DNA from: Eutypella sp. D-1
Taxonomy: Eukaryota > Ascomycota > Sordariomycetes > Xylariales > Diatrypaceae
DNA: 64,000 nucleotides
Assembly (NCBI GenBank): GCA_023313575.1
Contig: JAJTTP010000001.1
Span: 1,674,001-1,738,000 of the forward strand
Reading direction: 5' to 3'
Positions 24,097 to 36,338 of this stretch are shown one piece after another. The notes under the pieces were generated by a model that saw nothing but the letters and a program-made list of their open reading frames with translations, was not told the origin of the DNA and made no database searches. Position numbers and translations under genes: made by a program. Position 1 is the first letter of the stretch; each line of letters starts with the position of its first letter.

Positions 24097-27000
24097 GGTG
24101 GCGTGTTAGAGTTAGAGAAGAGAGGCTTCGGCTTTTGACGGAGGAAACAGAGAGAAAAGGAGGAAGGGGTTTAAAAGGGAGGTATATAATGCACTAGTAG
24201 CAATGGATGGGCGATGAAATTAACGAGAGAATAGTCGTTGGTGGGAAAGACGGGAAAGACAAGAAATTGATGTAGTGAGAACACAGTCCATCATCAATCA
24301 TAGTCATTATCGTCGTTTCAGTTTTTGTTTTTTTATCAGAGTACGACTGGGCGTGTTCACATACGCACACACTCACTCACTCGCATACACACGCATACAC
24401 ACCACACAGAGAGAAAAGGACCCAAAAGCAATCAAGGCATCGCCCGCAATGCGACTGGACAGAAAGCAGATAGATTACCCATATAACCTGTTGTGTCTGT
24501 TGTGTAAGGAGTAGTAGTGTGCGAATCAGAGGCCTCGAAAGGCGGAGGGGGGAGCTTTGAGCCGCCACTCAGTGACGGATAACCAGCCGATGATTGGTGG
24601 GAAGAGGGGGGGGAGGGGGGAAGGGAAAGAAGGGAGGGAAGAAGGAAGGGGAGAAAGAAGAGGAAAAGAGAAGGGGGTGGAGGGATGGAGGGATGGAGGA
24701 ATGTTTAGCCAGTTAAGAAAGGTTAAGAAAGTTTGTAGTTTCTGGAAACTATGTATGGATAGGAAGGATAGTATTATTGCCTATACAAATGTTTCCAAGA
24801 AGGTTGGGGTTTCTGGCCTGGGGCTGTCTACATAGTTGCGCGTTCGTGTATATGTGGTGGTGTAATGTCAACGGGGTATGTGATATGCGGTAGACGTGGG
24901 GATGTCAAGAATACACCAGAGCCCACCACCACATATTTGGCTTAGAGAGAGTTTCTGGAGACTCTGGAGACGAGACAGACCCGACCCGACTCCTACTATG
25001 TAGAGACAAGCATGGCAAGGCTAGAACCAGGGGCTATGAAGATGAAGATTGGATAATGAAGGCACTGAAGAGAGGGGGGAGAGAGAGAGAGAGAGGTAGT
25101 ATGGTAGGCAACCTTGAAGAGAGAGAGTAAAGAGAGTAGTAGTTGAACGTTAAACCCGGAGAGAGCGTCAAAAGAGGCTTGCAGAGAGGGTGAAATCACA
25201 TCCATGGATTGGTCGATGAAACATGCAAAAGCTACATCCAACCATGGAAGCGCTATGGAAGGGTATGTAGTGTACATGTGTACATGCAAGTTTACATGCA
25301 GGCTTAACCTTAAGGGGGAACCAAAAGGGGACTTGAGTGCATTAGAGAAGCATTAGGGCAGTGTCTCAGAGCTGCCCAGACTTTTGCCAGGCCTATCTAT
25401 GTACAGGCACAGGCTTGCCCAGGCCAGCCAGCAAAGGTCCGAAGTGTGGTGTGAAAAAAGAGAAGCTCAAAGCACAGATTCAGTGGATTGAGTGGACTCA
25501 GTGGATTCAGGCTTGGGTTTACTTGGGTTTACTTGGCTTAAAGTTGGCCAACAGGGGTCCAAGGCAAGGGTCGAGCAGGCTTGAGGCAGGCAAGAAGGGT
25601 AGCACCGGGAGCATGGCCCAGTGGATCCTAGTATCTTGCCAAGCTTTCTCAGTAGCATTTAACTTTATCAGTATTAGTTTACCTCTTAGGGAATTGTTTA
25701 AATTGGATAAACTGGATATGGATGGATGGATCGGATGATGAAGACCAGGACCCCGGACGGCTGGGAAAGGCTAGCCGAGTTTAAACGGGTTGGCACTTTG
25801 GAAGGCAGGATGGGTCTGTCAGCAACTGGTCCGTCAGGGTCAATTAACTACAACTACAACTTTCCAGGAGGTTGTAACTACCTACTGTTTGTCAATCCAG
25901 GTCTGTGCGGTGGAAGAGTGCTAGAACGTCGCAAGAAGCGAAGAAGGACTTGAGTTTGGGAAGTAACACTCAGCTAGGTATGTATATAGGTACCTTAGGT
26001 AAGTACCTATCGACACACCGAGTCTACTGGGCTTATGTAAGAGGTGGTTATACAAAACCGAGTATCCTGCCGATATACGTACAAGGTGAGACTGTCTCAC
26101 TGCGGGAAGTCTGCATCAAAAGAAATTATATCTACGAGTGGCATCTGGTACTCCTTACCTAGCAAGGTAGATCCCTATCCTTCTTAAGTAATAAAGGTTG
26201 TTGAGGAACAAGAAGGCTGAGTCAAACGTCTACGTAGTAATGTCAATGCCGCCGAGCCCCATAAAGGCCGACAGAGTTATTACAACCCACCCGGGCTATC
26301 TACCATATGTATATTATTTAGTATACTTCGACGGTATGCTTGACCATATATACCAGATAATGAGGATGAACTTCAGAATATTCAACTTGTAAAATCTAGA
26401 CCAACTAACCCCCGCCGGTCGTCGGACTTCCAGGCACATACGTAGTTCATACATGCCTATACTTAAATTGTGGAAGTATGGGGTAGATACGGAGTGATTC
26501 TTTCCACTCAGACACCTTTTTTTTCCTACTTGAGTGGCTGAGTGGTAGCTAGCTACCGCAGTGTAAAATAATTATAGCCCGTTCTCTATCCAGCCCCTTG
26601 GTAATGACTATGCACCCACCGCAGATGTTTGACCATGACCACTTCACTTAATACGCACGGCATATACGGCCGACTAATAATAAAAAAGCAAACAAACAAA
26701 TGCCCGCCCCAACCAAACCAAAACATCTATCAATCTGCGATCCCCGCGAGGTCTCGTTTCTTCTATTGACATGGGACATTGCACTAATGACCTGGGGACT
26801 TCACACGTGGGATGCGGGCGTCGTCCTTGCAACGAACCTATCGACTAATCTGACTTAGACTATTTGCTTGTAGAATAGCGTAAGGTAGCGTAGGCCGCGC
26901 TACCTAGAATATGTACGGGCCGACACTAGTCAGGTACTGAAATAAACCTCGCCGGATGGGGGATGCGCGAACTAGTAGTTATCTTGAACATGGTTTTTAC

Positions 27001-30000
27001 AAATCAAAGACCACTACTACTACTACGTGCGATAAGCCGGCGACGATTCGTAGCATACTCCGTAGGCTAGGTGATAAAGGTCCCTAAAGGTCCCTGTACG
27101 ATGCATATCTATTTAAGTACGTAGATATGTACGTATACAAGATGGAGAAGGGGAACGAGGGGGTTGGTGGTGGTGGTGGTGGCGGTCACCGCGGACGATA
27201 TTGCCCGAAGAAGATTGGTCGCAGGTTACTGCGCTGCCGTGCGAAATCCCTTTCATTATAGTCTCGCATTCCACGGGGAGCTAGCTAACAAGGACTTTCC
27301 CATTCATTGTAGAGGGAGGCGCGGCACGAGCGAGCAAGATAAGCAAGCAAGAAAGCGGCCCAGCAATTGCGGTGTCGAAGCAGAGAAGGTGGTATCAGTA
27401 GCCCAGCCAGATATGTACGGCCGAGGCAGGGTCAGCTTTTTCAACTCGAAGAGCGTCGCACCCAGCCAGCCAGCCAGCCCGCCCGCCCGCTCGTCTGAAA
27501 GGTGATTGAACTGCAGCAGAGCGGGTGTACCAGGCTGCTGCGCGTCGATCCTGCTGCACCAGCGGAGATCCAGAGCCGGGCAGCGTGTGTGTCGTGCGCG
27601 TCAGGCCAGCCAATCGACGGTCTAGATATCTATAGCAGCGCAGCAGCGTGGGTGGTATTTTAGAACGCCCACGAGATCCTCATCATGTACCCACGTAGTA
27701 ACGAATCTTACATAGGTAGTAGTAGGCATTACACCGCCTGTAGACTCATTGCCATCTAGACCGCTCAAACAACAGCTACGTTAGATGCGAATCATGTAGT
27801 GTACCATCGTCGGGGAGGTCGGGCGGACGGGCGGGCAGATGAGGAACGGTCAATATTTTGTCTATATCCAGCAAAAAGGCTAGCGGGCAGAAATATCCAG
27901 GGATAAATAAGTCGGCGTCTGTTTCATTGCCCTATGTGGGGACGGGCGAAGCAGATCTTGATCGCTTCTACGTACATAGTAATGATCCCAAGCCATAAGA
28001 TCGCCGGCTAAGACGTACGTTCGCAGCCAGCATCAGCGCGCCTGCAGACATGGCAGCAGACCAAAAAAAAAAACCAGTATTCAAAATACAATTTCAAGAA
28101 GCGCGAGGAACCTGGATGACACCGTTGGAAGAGACGGGCGGCTATACTTCGATTAATGAATTAAGGCGGCTCATGTGCGTATCAGAAGGGGGCTGCTGCA
28201 TTGCAAGCCTACCTATGACTAACTTCACCCGTCGCCGTCGGTCCGTCTCGCCATAACATGCACAACAGGCTAACACAGCTATGCGCAAGTCTGCATTACA
28301 TGTCCGCGCAGGGGAAAATCACGCAACTTTCTTGAACTAACTCATCCTCCGAGGAGGGGGGCTCATATTCATGTACGTATGTGGTCACGATGTACGGCTG
28401 GTGAATAATTAATTAACTACCAGCGCCATGGGATGGGTTTTGAGTTCGCATGTACTGTGTGAGTAGTTCGGACCCCCGCCCTCCCTTCATATATACAATG
28501 CCGATACCGAGCAGCCGAGAGATAGATGGACATGGGGGCCGCTGCAGCCATAAGGGGGTGGGCGGTAGTTAGGTACTACATACGTAGATAGGTTGACCGC
28601 CGGCCATGGTGAACCAAAAAGGGAGATGGGATATATCGAACTATCATCGGCCGGCTTACTACATAAGTTACCGTCTACGTATGCACTGATGCTTGGTCCT
28701 GCAGAGCGTTTGGCGCCGCTACCAAAAACACCCTCTCATTGACATCCCATGTACGTGACGAGTTAGGGAGGGAGCGGCATCACGGTGGTGAGCCAGGTTT
28801 CGATTACCTACCCCGTGGCTAAAAAGTGCCGAACGTCGGCGGCGCCCCCAGGTCGGCATGGGAAAGGTATGTAGAGAGAGAATTCGTATCTGTAACCCCG
28901 TTCAGATGATGAGAACCCGAGTATGCAGTTAGTTAGTCCTGTTTGGAGATTTTTGTTCTGACAGACCAGAAACAACAATGCGCTCACTCGCTCACTCTCC
29001 ACCCGCCCTCCGAAACAGCCGCAACGCAACGCAAACGCAACGCACGAACACGTTCCCACGCACGCGCGCTGGTAACAGATTGTGACCGGGCGGACTTATT
29101 AAATGTGACGGGTTTCGCGGGATGAGAGAAGCGAACGAAACGAAGCGAATGAACGGACGTGCCTCCCCCCCAAAACCCGCGAACGGCCACCTGAAACAAG
29201 AGACAGGGCCAGGGTCCTCGGCACTGGCAAGGGTGCCCGCTGCAACAACCGCTGCCGGGTCCCCCACTTGGCCCCCTCACCCCCGGCCCCCGGTTTGTGT
29301 CCGTGCACAACAAGATCTTCCAAGACCAAATTACGAAATTGTGTAGCTTGGACGTCCAGTTGTTAGCTGTGACTTGTCAGGACTGTGTATCACCTAATTA
29401 CCCCAGGGTCTCGGGAGCTGCCATGCTCATGACGTTCGTGATGATGGATGACGATGATGGATGGATGGATGGATGGCAGTGCTACTACATACGTGGAGCT
29501 GGCTGACTTGATGAAACCCAGGTCCGCAAACGCATGGCATGGCATCTGGGCATTGCTTATCTACATAATGACAGTGTCACTCACCCGAGCGTCGCTCGTC
29601 GCGCCCGCTCTCGTGTTGGGGTTGTTTCATCGCCGTGCTGAAAATGTAGCGGGACTGCGCGAATGGGAAAGTTGTGGTCCCCCCCCGTCACACATCACTT
29701 TTCTCTTGACAGCTTTTTGGGGTCCGAGAAAAAGGAAACTCTCCGAGTGGACAAAGTTCGGGTATGTAAAACGTGTGTAATAATTGTAGTTGGTCGTCCT
29801 GCACAGCATACTATAGTACATATAACCACTATGCACCATTAAGACCACCTGGGCCACACATGCCATGCCACGCAGCCGAGCCGTCGAATATGTAGCATAG
29901 CTGTAGTACCTTGGTAGCGATATCCTCGCACAATCATGTATGTAGGTCCTACCAGATCTCCCCATGTCCTTCCTCCCCTTCTCCTCCGCACATACATACA

Positions 30001-30119
30001 TAAATGACGATAGCCCCGCCGGACCCAGTCCATTCATCTTGTCGGGATAGGCGTATGTACGCCGGCTTAACTATAGGTAGTTCGTACATACATTGTGCAC
30101 ATACACACGTGGAGCCCCG
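24097..30119. other. Gene-poor intergenic stretch, 6 kb
   Basis: No domain or convincing gene on either strand. Contents: a pure polypurine tract (24599-24677), GA runs near 25077-25096, a CTAGGTAC-type cluster at about 25975-26010, TGG repeats near 27160-27182, CCAG/CCCG tandem units at about 27460-27490 and CGCAA units near 29020-29045. A 68-codon frame at 28050-28256 starts well but has no homology I can name. The segment from about 24100 to 24600 is the likely promoter of the minus-strand gene to its left. Confidence 0.5.
24599..24677. repeat. 79-base polypurine tract
   Basis: Every base from 24599 to 24677 is A or G on the plus strand. On the minus strand it is a pyrimidine tract about 500 bases upstream of the start codon of the gene at 24096, so it may be a CT-rich promoter element. 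Such tracts can form triplex DNA. Confidence 0.85.
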
Positions 30120-32856
30120 TCAAGGCTTAAGGGCCGCCAGGTCCGGATAGCGCAAGTCCGCGTTGTCCTCAAGCCACGACATCCAGCTGCTGAGGAACTT
30201 GCTACCCCTACAAGCAAAGAAGCGATGAAACGCGTGGTCAGTACTATGATATACGATACATGTATGTACCTAACCAACCTAGATGGCGGTTTCGGGCCGG
30301 GAACGCAAGGGGGGAGGGGGGACAAAAACGTGAGGGCAGGGAGGGTGTGAGGACATGTCAAATCAAAAAGAAAAAACTACTTACTTCTTAACTGTGTCCG
30401 AGTCCCCGATGACCACGAGCGAGCGTTTGGGCCTCGTCATCGCGACTGCCGGTCATGCGCGTGTGCGTTGGCGCCTGCATTAGCATCGGTCCGCTCATCA
30501 CTTGCGCATTGCATGCGCCCCTACGTCTAGTAGTTACCCCCCTCGCGCAATCGCAAGGCAGGCAAGCAGCAGTGGAAGGGCCCACCTCAGCTGTGAAGTG
30601 GGCCGTGGGTAATGATGATGATGGGGGTGCGGGTATATGGCTTCGCTTCAAGGGGGGGGAGAATGAGGGAGGGGAGCTGAAGACTCACCATTGAGACGGC
30701 GCTTCTCGCCTAGAAACCCCACCTCGCCATCCGTGTTGCTCCGGACCAGACTCACGATCACGGCCTCCTTCTCCCGGCCCTGGAAGCCGTCCACGGAGCC
30801 GAGCTCGATACCGGGGAACGCTTCTTTCAGGGGTGCGAGGAGCGCGAGCTATATAGAAAAATTGGAAAAAAAGTGTCCGAGTCAGTGTGTGTGTGCGCTC
30901 CTATTATGCTTGTTTGGGGGGGGGGGTGCGCTGCGGTGCGGTGCCGTGGCTTTATTCACCTGAGCATTATACGGCGTGATGACCGCGATGTCCTCGGGCT
31001 TGACTCCCGCATCCACGAGTTTCCGGACATGTTCCTTAACGAGGGCGGCCTCCATCTCGTTGCTCTTACTGTCTCCGAGGAGCGACCGGAGACTCCCCTT
31101 TTTCGTAGTCGATTTCTGCTGTTGCTGCTGTTGTTGTTGCTGCTCGTCTTCCTCGTTCCTCTCCGGAAAGTCGCCGCCTTGGGTGTCGATGAAGATGACC
31201 GGCTCGTTCGTGTCCTCCGTGTCCTCGACGTCGTAGTGCAGGTCCCGAAGAAGGCGCTGCTTGACCGCGTCCGCGGCGACCAGCTTCCCCTCGTAGAGCT
31301 CGTCCGAGGGGAACCGCATGATCTGCTCGTGCATGCGGTACTGCGTCGTGAGCATGCGCTTGATGGCGGAGCCGTGCAGCGCCAGCAGTCTGTCGAACAG
31401 CGTGGTCTCGAGGCTCATGCCCTTGATGATGCCGCTGCTGTTGCCCTCGCTCTCGCCATCCTTAGTCTTCTTCGGCTTGGTCTTCGAGTTCGTCGACTTG
31501 ATCGTGGGAGGCAGCTGCAGGTGATCGCCGGCGCAGACGGCCTTTTTAGCGGCCAATAGGGGCACCCAACACTGGGCCTCCAGGGCCTGGCTGGCCTCGT
31601 CGACGATGATGACGTCGAACTCCTCATTCCTGAGCTGGTATCCGCCGGCGCCGTGCAGCGTCGCGAGTACGACCTTACTGCCGCCGATGAGCGTGCTGAC
31701 GCATCTCCGCTCCCTCTCGCGGTACTCCTTCCGGAGCTCTTTCAGGTCGGTATAGATAGCCCTGCGCTCCTTGCCGCTTTTCGTCTTCTTGATCGAGGCC
31801 TGCTTCGCGTCCATCTCCGAGCGCACGTCCTTGACGATCAGCCCGGCCTCGGAGGTCTGCGTGAGGACGTCGAGGGAGTGATTTAGGACCGACGGGAGCA
31901 GCCGAGCCGGGTGCCCGAGCCGCAGGATCGGGAGCTTGTGGACGGACAGCCGCTCGACGATGTTGTCGACCGAGATGTTCGAGGGCCCGCAGACCAAGAT
32001 CCGCTTCTCCTGCTTGACGAGTTGCAGGATCAGCTCTATCAGGGTATGGGTCTTACCTGTCTGTAACCGTCAGTCTGGGAAACGAAAGTAAAGTTACACA
32101 GTCGCCGGGACACAGGTCACATACTCCAGGCGGGCCGTGGATGAGCGCTATCTCCCTCGAAGCCAATGCGAATCTGATAGCTTCCTTCTGGGAGTCGTTC
32201 AGGGTCGGGTCGATCCACTCTATTTTCCCGTATTCCTCCTCGGTGCTCAGATCCTTGGGAACTGGCGACGGGCTCGACAACCCGAAGACCACACGCACGA
32301 AGCTGGAGTACTCGGACTCGCCCATCTTCTGGAGCCTCTCCATCGTCTGATTCATGCGCCGGTAGGTGACGTCGTCGGCCAGCTTGACCAGCCATACGCG
32401 GCTTGTCAGGGACGACGCGGCATCGTCCTTGTCATCGTCGAGGGCGACGGCGACGGCGTCCTTCCGAATCTTAACGACGACGCCCCGCACGCCTTTCTTC
32501 TCCAGATCCTTGATCTCGCGCTTCTTGGCGCTGCCGGCGGGCTGCTCCGAGACGAGCACAATGTCGCCCGTCCTGACGCCGTGCTCGGGAAGCTCTCCGC
32601 TTCCATCGGGACCGGAACCTGATGTGGCCGGGTCCGGGCCGAGCTCGACTACAGTCCTCCCGCCGAGACCCGTCCGCTGCGCCGAGACGACAAGGTTCGT
32701 GATCGCCAGGCCGCCTCTCTGTAGTGCGGCGGGGCTCGAGCCTGCGATTAGTCCGCTCGTCTCCTGTAGCTCGCACTGCAGCTCGGCATCCAGGAGTGCC
32801 AGCTGCGTGCCGGCGAATGCCTGGACGTCGACGGGCTGCCGGTCTGCCGGCGGCAT
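30120..32856 (-). CDS. HCS1: Hcs1/SMUBP2-type superfamily 1 DNA helicase
   Basis: Five exons: 32856-32125, 32060-30960, 30848-30689, 30445-30385, 30207-30120; all junctions keep frame and total 713 residues. SF1 helicase motifs appear in order: motif I GPPGTGKT (residues 241-248, split by intron 1 after GPPG), Ia [10 protein letters not shown], motif II DEAS (398-401) in [14 protein letters not shown], motif [13 protein letters not shown], then [17 protein letters not shown], motif [11 protein letters not shown] and motif [19 protein letters not shown]. The N-terminal beta-barrel-like part precedes motif I, as in yeast Hcs1 and human IGHMBP2. These enzymes unwind DNA or RNA 5' to 3' using ATP; yeast Hcs1 copurifies with DNA polymerase alpha. 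A Gln run of nine from CAG/CAA codons (about 31117-31143) interrupts the segment between motifs III and V. The C-terminus ends on [17 protein letters not shown], typical of the family. The R3H and zinc-finger tail of the human protein is absent. Confidence 0.92.
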
Positions 32857-33365
32857 CGTGGTGTTGGGTGGGTATGACGTCTTAACGGTCAGACCCCCAC
32901 CATTGAGGTTACTCTTTTTTGTTTAACGCCAAGTCGAGGATCTGCGGGGTAAAAGACAGGTAGTAGTACAGAGTCAGTCTGAGGATTAGACAGGGAATAT
33001 GGCTGTCGATTTGTGTACTTAGGTGTAATCCACCTTAGACAATGTAAGTGCATCAGTGGTTTGCAGTTGTAACTGGCAGACTGGAATCTGATAGTGCAGT
33101 TTAGACAAGTTAGAGCAGTGGTGAGTACTTGAGCTTGTGGATCTCTGATTGGCTCCAACATCTCCAATATCACATGCACATAAATATGGCCATGAATATT
33201 TCAAATGCATCCATCCATAGGCATAGCCATAATACATTCAACATTCGGATTAACATTATAATCGGCATTATATCATACTCATATATGTATAGTAGCTCAA
33301 CAGGCTACACTTACACCATTTTGTCTCCGATCCATCGAATCAGAACACCTACCAAAAAGTAGGTA
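32857..33365. other. Intergenic between helicase and DUF202 genes
   Basis: Short tandem arrangement: the 509 bases contain the helicase promoter and the DUF202 3' end. AT-rich, with CATCCATCCATAGGCATAG-like words near 33208. No gene seen. Confidence 0.6.
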
Positions 33366-34578
33366 CTAAATTTCCTGAGCTTGAAATGTAACCACTATGA
33401 CCAAACTCGCCACCATGAGCAAGAAAGCGATCAATGTGACTAGCAGGATGGTGCCCCGCGACGCAGGAAACTTCCCTCTCATCACCCACTGCTGGCTCTG
33501 TAGATATCTATTATACCCGAGAAACAAGACCAGTATGCTGATGCCCAGGAATGTGGCACCAAGGGGCTTTCCTATGTGGCGCAGCTTCAGGAAGTGCGCG
33601 TCGTCCGTAGTGTCCTGGGTGTCCGTATCCGCTAGGGAGGTGTTCAACCGGAACAGCTGCGTTATGGCTATGCCGATTGATGCAAAGGCTAGAGATGTCC
33701 GAAGCCATGCGAGGAATGTCCGTTCTATACATGAGCGTAGACTGTTAATGTCGCCTTCTCCCGGCAGATACAATGTCGTATAAACCATATAGTGGGCGGG
33801 ACGTACCTAGAGCTAAATGGTCTCTGGCAACGCTGCCTTTATTCTCCAGCTCTATAGACCAGATGCTGCCGAAATATTCCCTCAGCCAGTGTTTTCTCGT
33901 CCCATTGTGATCATTATCGTCGTCCTCCTGCCCGTCGATTTCTGAGGGTTCCACGTCATTGCGATTGCGACGCCTCCGGCTCACGGACGACTGGGTGCTC
34001 TGGTAATCCCTCTGAACTTGGCCGTTAACGATGCTGGTGGTCTCGTCGGGAGCGCCGTCCTGGTTCGGCCCCGGTGACTGGTGCCTCGATAAGGTGCGGA
34101 TGCTAGGTGTTCCGTGGGAGTTCATATTATCGGCGCGCTCTCTGGCGGTCTGGGACAAGGTGGCACCGTCAGCTTGCCGAATGTCGTCCCGATGTAAAAC
34201 CAAGGGGGATAGGGATGTTGGTATCGAAAAAGCGGCAGAAATCGCCAAGTGATGCCAATATTGCTTTCGCTATGTATTGCTATCGGAAAACGCAATGTCT
34301 CGGCAATGGTCGGGAGAAAAAAGCAAAAAAGCAAAAGTAGAAGAACGGACCTCCAGTATGGCGTCAAGCCTCTCTTGAGTCGTTTGGCGTCTAATTGGGG
34401 GCAGATCTGCGGTATCTGCCGTCCCTGCTGCCGTTATTGTTGTTGTTGTTGTTGTTGCTGCTGCTGCTGCTGCTCCTCCTGCGGCTGCCCTCGCGGGCTG
34501 TGGTCCGGGCTGGGACGACCATCTCCGCAAGATGGGCTTTGGACCTAAGGTGGTCGATGAGGCGCGATTTGATGGCAT
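33366..34578 (-). CDS. DUF202 (YidH-like) membrane protein
   Basis: Three exons: 34578-34351, 34149-33807, 33724-33366, giving 309 residues. Exon 3 encodes the DUF202 domain: ERTFLAWLRTSLAFASIG, then two more hydrophobic helices (LGATFLGISILVLFLGYN and ILLVTLIAFLLMVASLVIV), three transmembrane segments in all. The domain is shared with bacterial YidH and with the membrane part of yeast VTC polyphosphate/vacuolar transporter chaperones, but the SPX and catalytic VTC domains are absent. The N-terminal half is polar and disordered, with an Ala then Thr run encoded by a CAG/CAA repeat, PPIRRQTTQERLDAILE and an acidic stretch. Intron 1 uses an unusual GTCCGT donor but has a good GCTGAC branch site 15 bases before its CAG; without it, a shorter protein starting near 34128 would result. 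Molecular role is unknown. Confidence 0.8.
34434..34475. repeat. CAA/CAG trinucleotide repeat coding for Thr/Ala runs
   Basis: On the plus strand it reads GTT units then GCT units; on the coding minus strand it gives consecutive Ala (GCA) and Thr (ACA) codons in DUF202 exon 1. Confidence 0.85.
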
Positions 34579-36338
34579 AGATGGATTGGCTGGGATAACT
34601 ACTAGCTCGCCTCCCCGGCAAATTTCAGATCGAATAGCCCCCAAAAAAGCACCGGCGGCGGGCAGGCGCTTCGGCCAAGAACCGAAACTACCTTAGGTAC
34701 CTGGGTAGGTAGCTATCACGTCATGTAGCTATTCTACGAATTCAGGTACCGTTCCGGGGGGTCCTTATCAAGGGCCTATCAGATCGTTCAATTCATTCAT
34801 TTAGGGTAGGAGAGCTTTCGTGCTTTGCAGGTGGCTGGATGGGTTTCTCGGGTGTGGCTTCCAAGGTTGCGATGTTGCAATTAAGGTAGGAAATGATGCG
34901 AGAGGGTTGGAGTTGTCTAGATCCGTGGATGTTTCTGGGCATACCTAAGTACATACACTTACTTATGTACTTAAGCAATCCACCGATTACCCCGACTTCA
35001 ACACTTATTCCTAACTTATTACTAAACGGGCATGTGATTTTATATCTCCAAGTGTAAACTTCTTAGCTTAGTGTTAAGGCATACCTAGTGGATATAAGCT
35101 TCGAGGTTTTCTATTGACTTCGAAAAAATAAATGACCAATTCCCTTTAATAGTTTAAATAAATGATAACAATTTCATTCCAGTTATCAGAGCAGTTGGTA
35201 TAGTTATTATGCTTGAACACAAAGTTGCTCGTAACATCATCGCACATCTAGACATCTGCGGGCCGCCTCATACGATATGTAAGTACCCAGGAAGATCAGC
35301 TATCTTCGCGGATAGTTGGTTTTCTTCCACGTCGGCGATGTCAAGGTCGTACCAGGTCCAGGTCTATGAGCAGGCTAGGGTTAGGGTTGAGGTTAGGGTT
35401 ATCTGATCTCAATCTAGGGCGGGTAGGGGCGGGAAGACAATTACCATGCACAATGGCTGGCTATAAACCAAGCGATACTTTTGTCAGGACCTCAAAGATC
35501 ACAACTGACTATGTGGCTCCTATGATGTATTATGGGGTTGCGGCAACGTGGAATGGACTGACGAGTCCTCCCTTGGTCTCAAGAGGACATTCTTCGACCC
35601 CAGTTGGGACTTACTATAATGGTTTGTGGTACGGCCCGTCTCCGAGACTCCACGAAGCGATAAACCATCGATATCTAAAAAGAAAAAAGAAACCCTCAGC
35701 GCCGCTGCGGCCAGCCGCCACGACACGATGACGGGACCCCGTGGTCAGGTGCAAGGTACAGGAAGTACTAGAAGTGCTTGGGAGGTACATTCTATCTTAT
35801 TACTTGTAGCACTCGAAACGATAATATACTGGTAGCGGTATTAGTGAAGTAAACCTCCCATGCCACGACTCGAGGGCCACCCATGGGCTGTGATCCATGG
35901 ATGTGACTTGAGTCCCAGAGCTCATTTGATTGATTATCAGAGTCCCGGGTCGACAGCTTTGAGAATACTTAATCAATTGTTCACTGTCTGCATTCAACTG
36001 TATGCTCCAAGTATGGACCAATGCTTGCCGATGGCGTCACGGGTATCAAACTTTTTTCTTTTTGATTTGAGGGTCATGTTGCCAGGAGATAATGATGGCA
36101 ATACCAGGACGCCTAGCAACAAGCTCATGTTATATACATGCAGGCGTAAATATACATATCAGTTCATCCCCTGCCCCTTTCAGCCATATCCCGGCTCATA
36201 CATATCATGATGTGTTCGTCATAAAAGTTGCCGTTTAAGCACACAAGCACACAGCCGTTTTAAAGTCGTGTCACGTTTCCGGTTTCCGTCCCGCGCAACG
36301 GAAAGATGCAGCTATATAATAGATAGGCGATCTCTCTC
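34579..36338. other. Intergenic with telomere-like block
   Basis: Contains CCTTAGGTACCTGGGTAGG near 34691-34709, just upstream of the DUF202 start, AT-rich DNA around 35090-35180 and the interstitial TAGGGT block at 35376-35400. A few frames around 35200-36200 lack coding character. No gene is called. Confidence 0.55.
35376..35400 (+). repeat. Interstitial telomere-like TAGGGT repeat
   Basis: Four consecutive hexamers: TAGGGT, TAGGGT, TGAGGT, TAGGGT, preceded by C and followed by T. Three match the fungal telomere unit TTAGGG exactly and one has a transition. It lies in non-coding DNA. Confidence 0.85.

Noticed and set aside
25361..25738. 125-codon frame in the 6-kb intergenic stretch
   Set aside because: Built from locally repeated units (CAGTGGATT, CTTGGGTTTA), so the frame is a product of repeats.
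28050..28256. 68-codon frame starting MAADQKKKPVFKIQFQEARG
   Set aside because: Too short, no family recognised, no clear donor site that would extend it.
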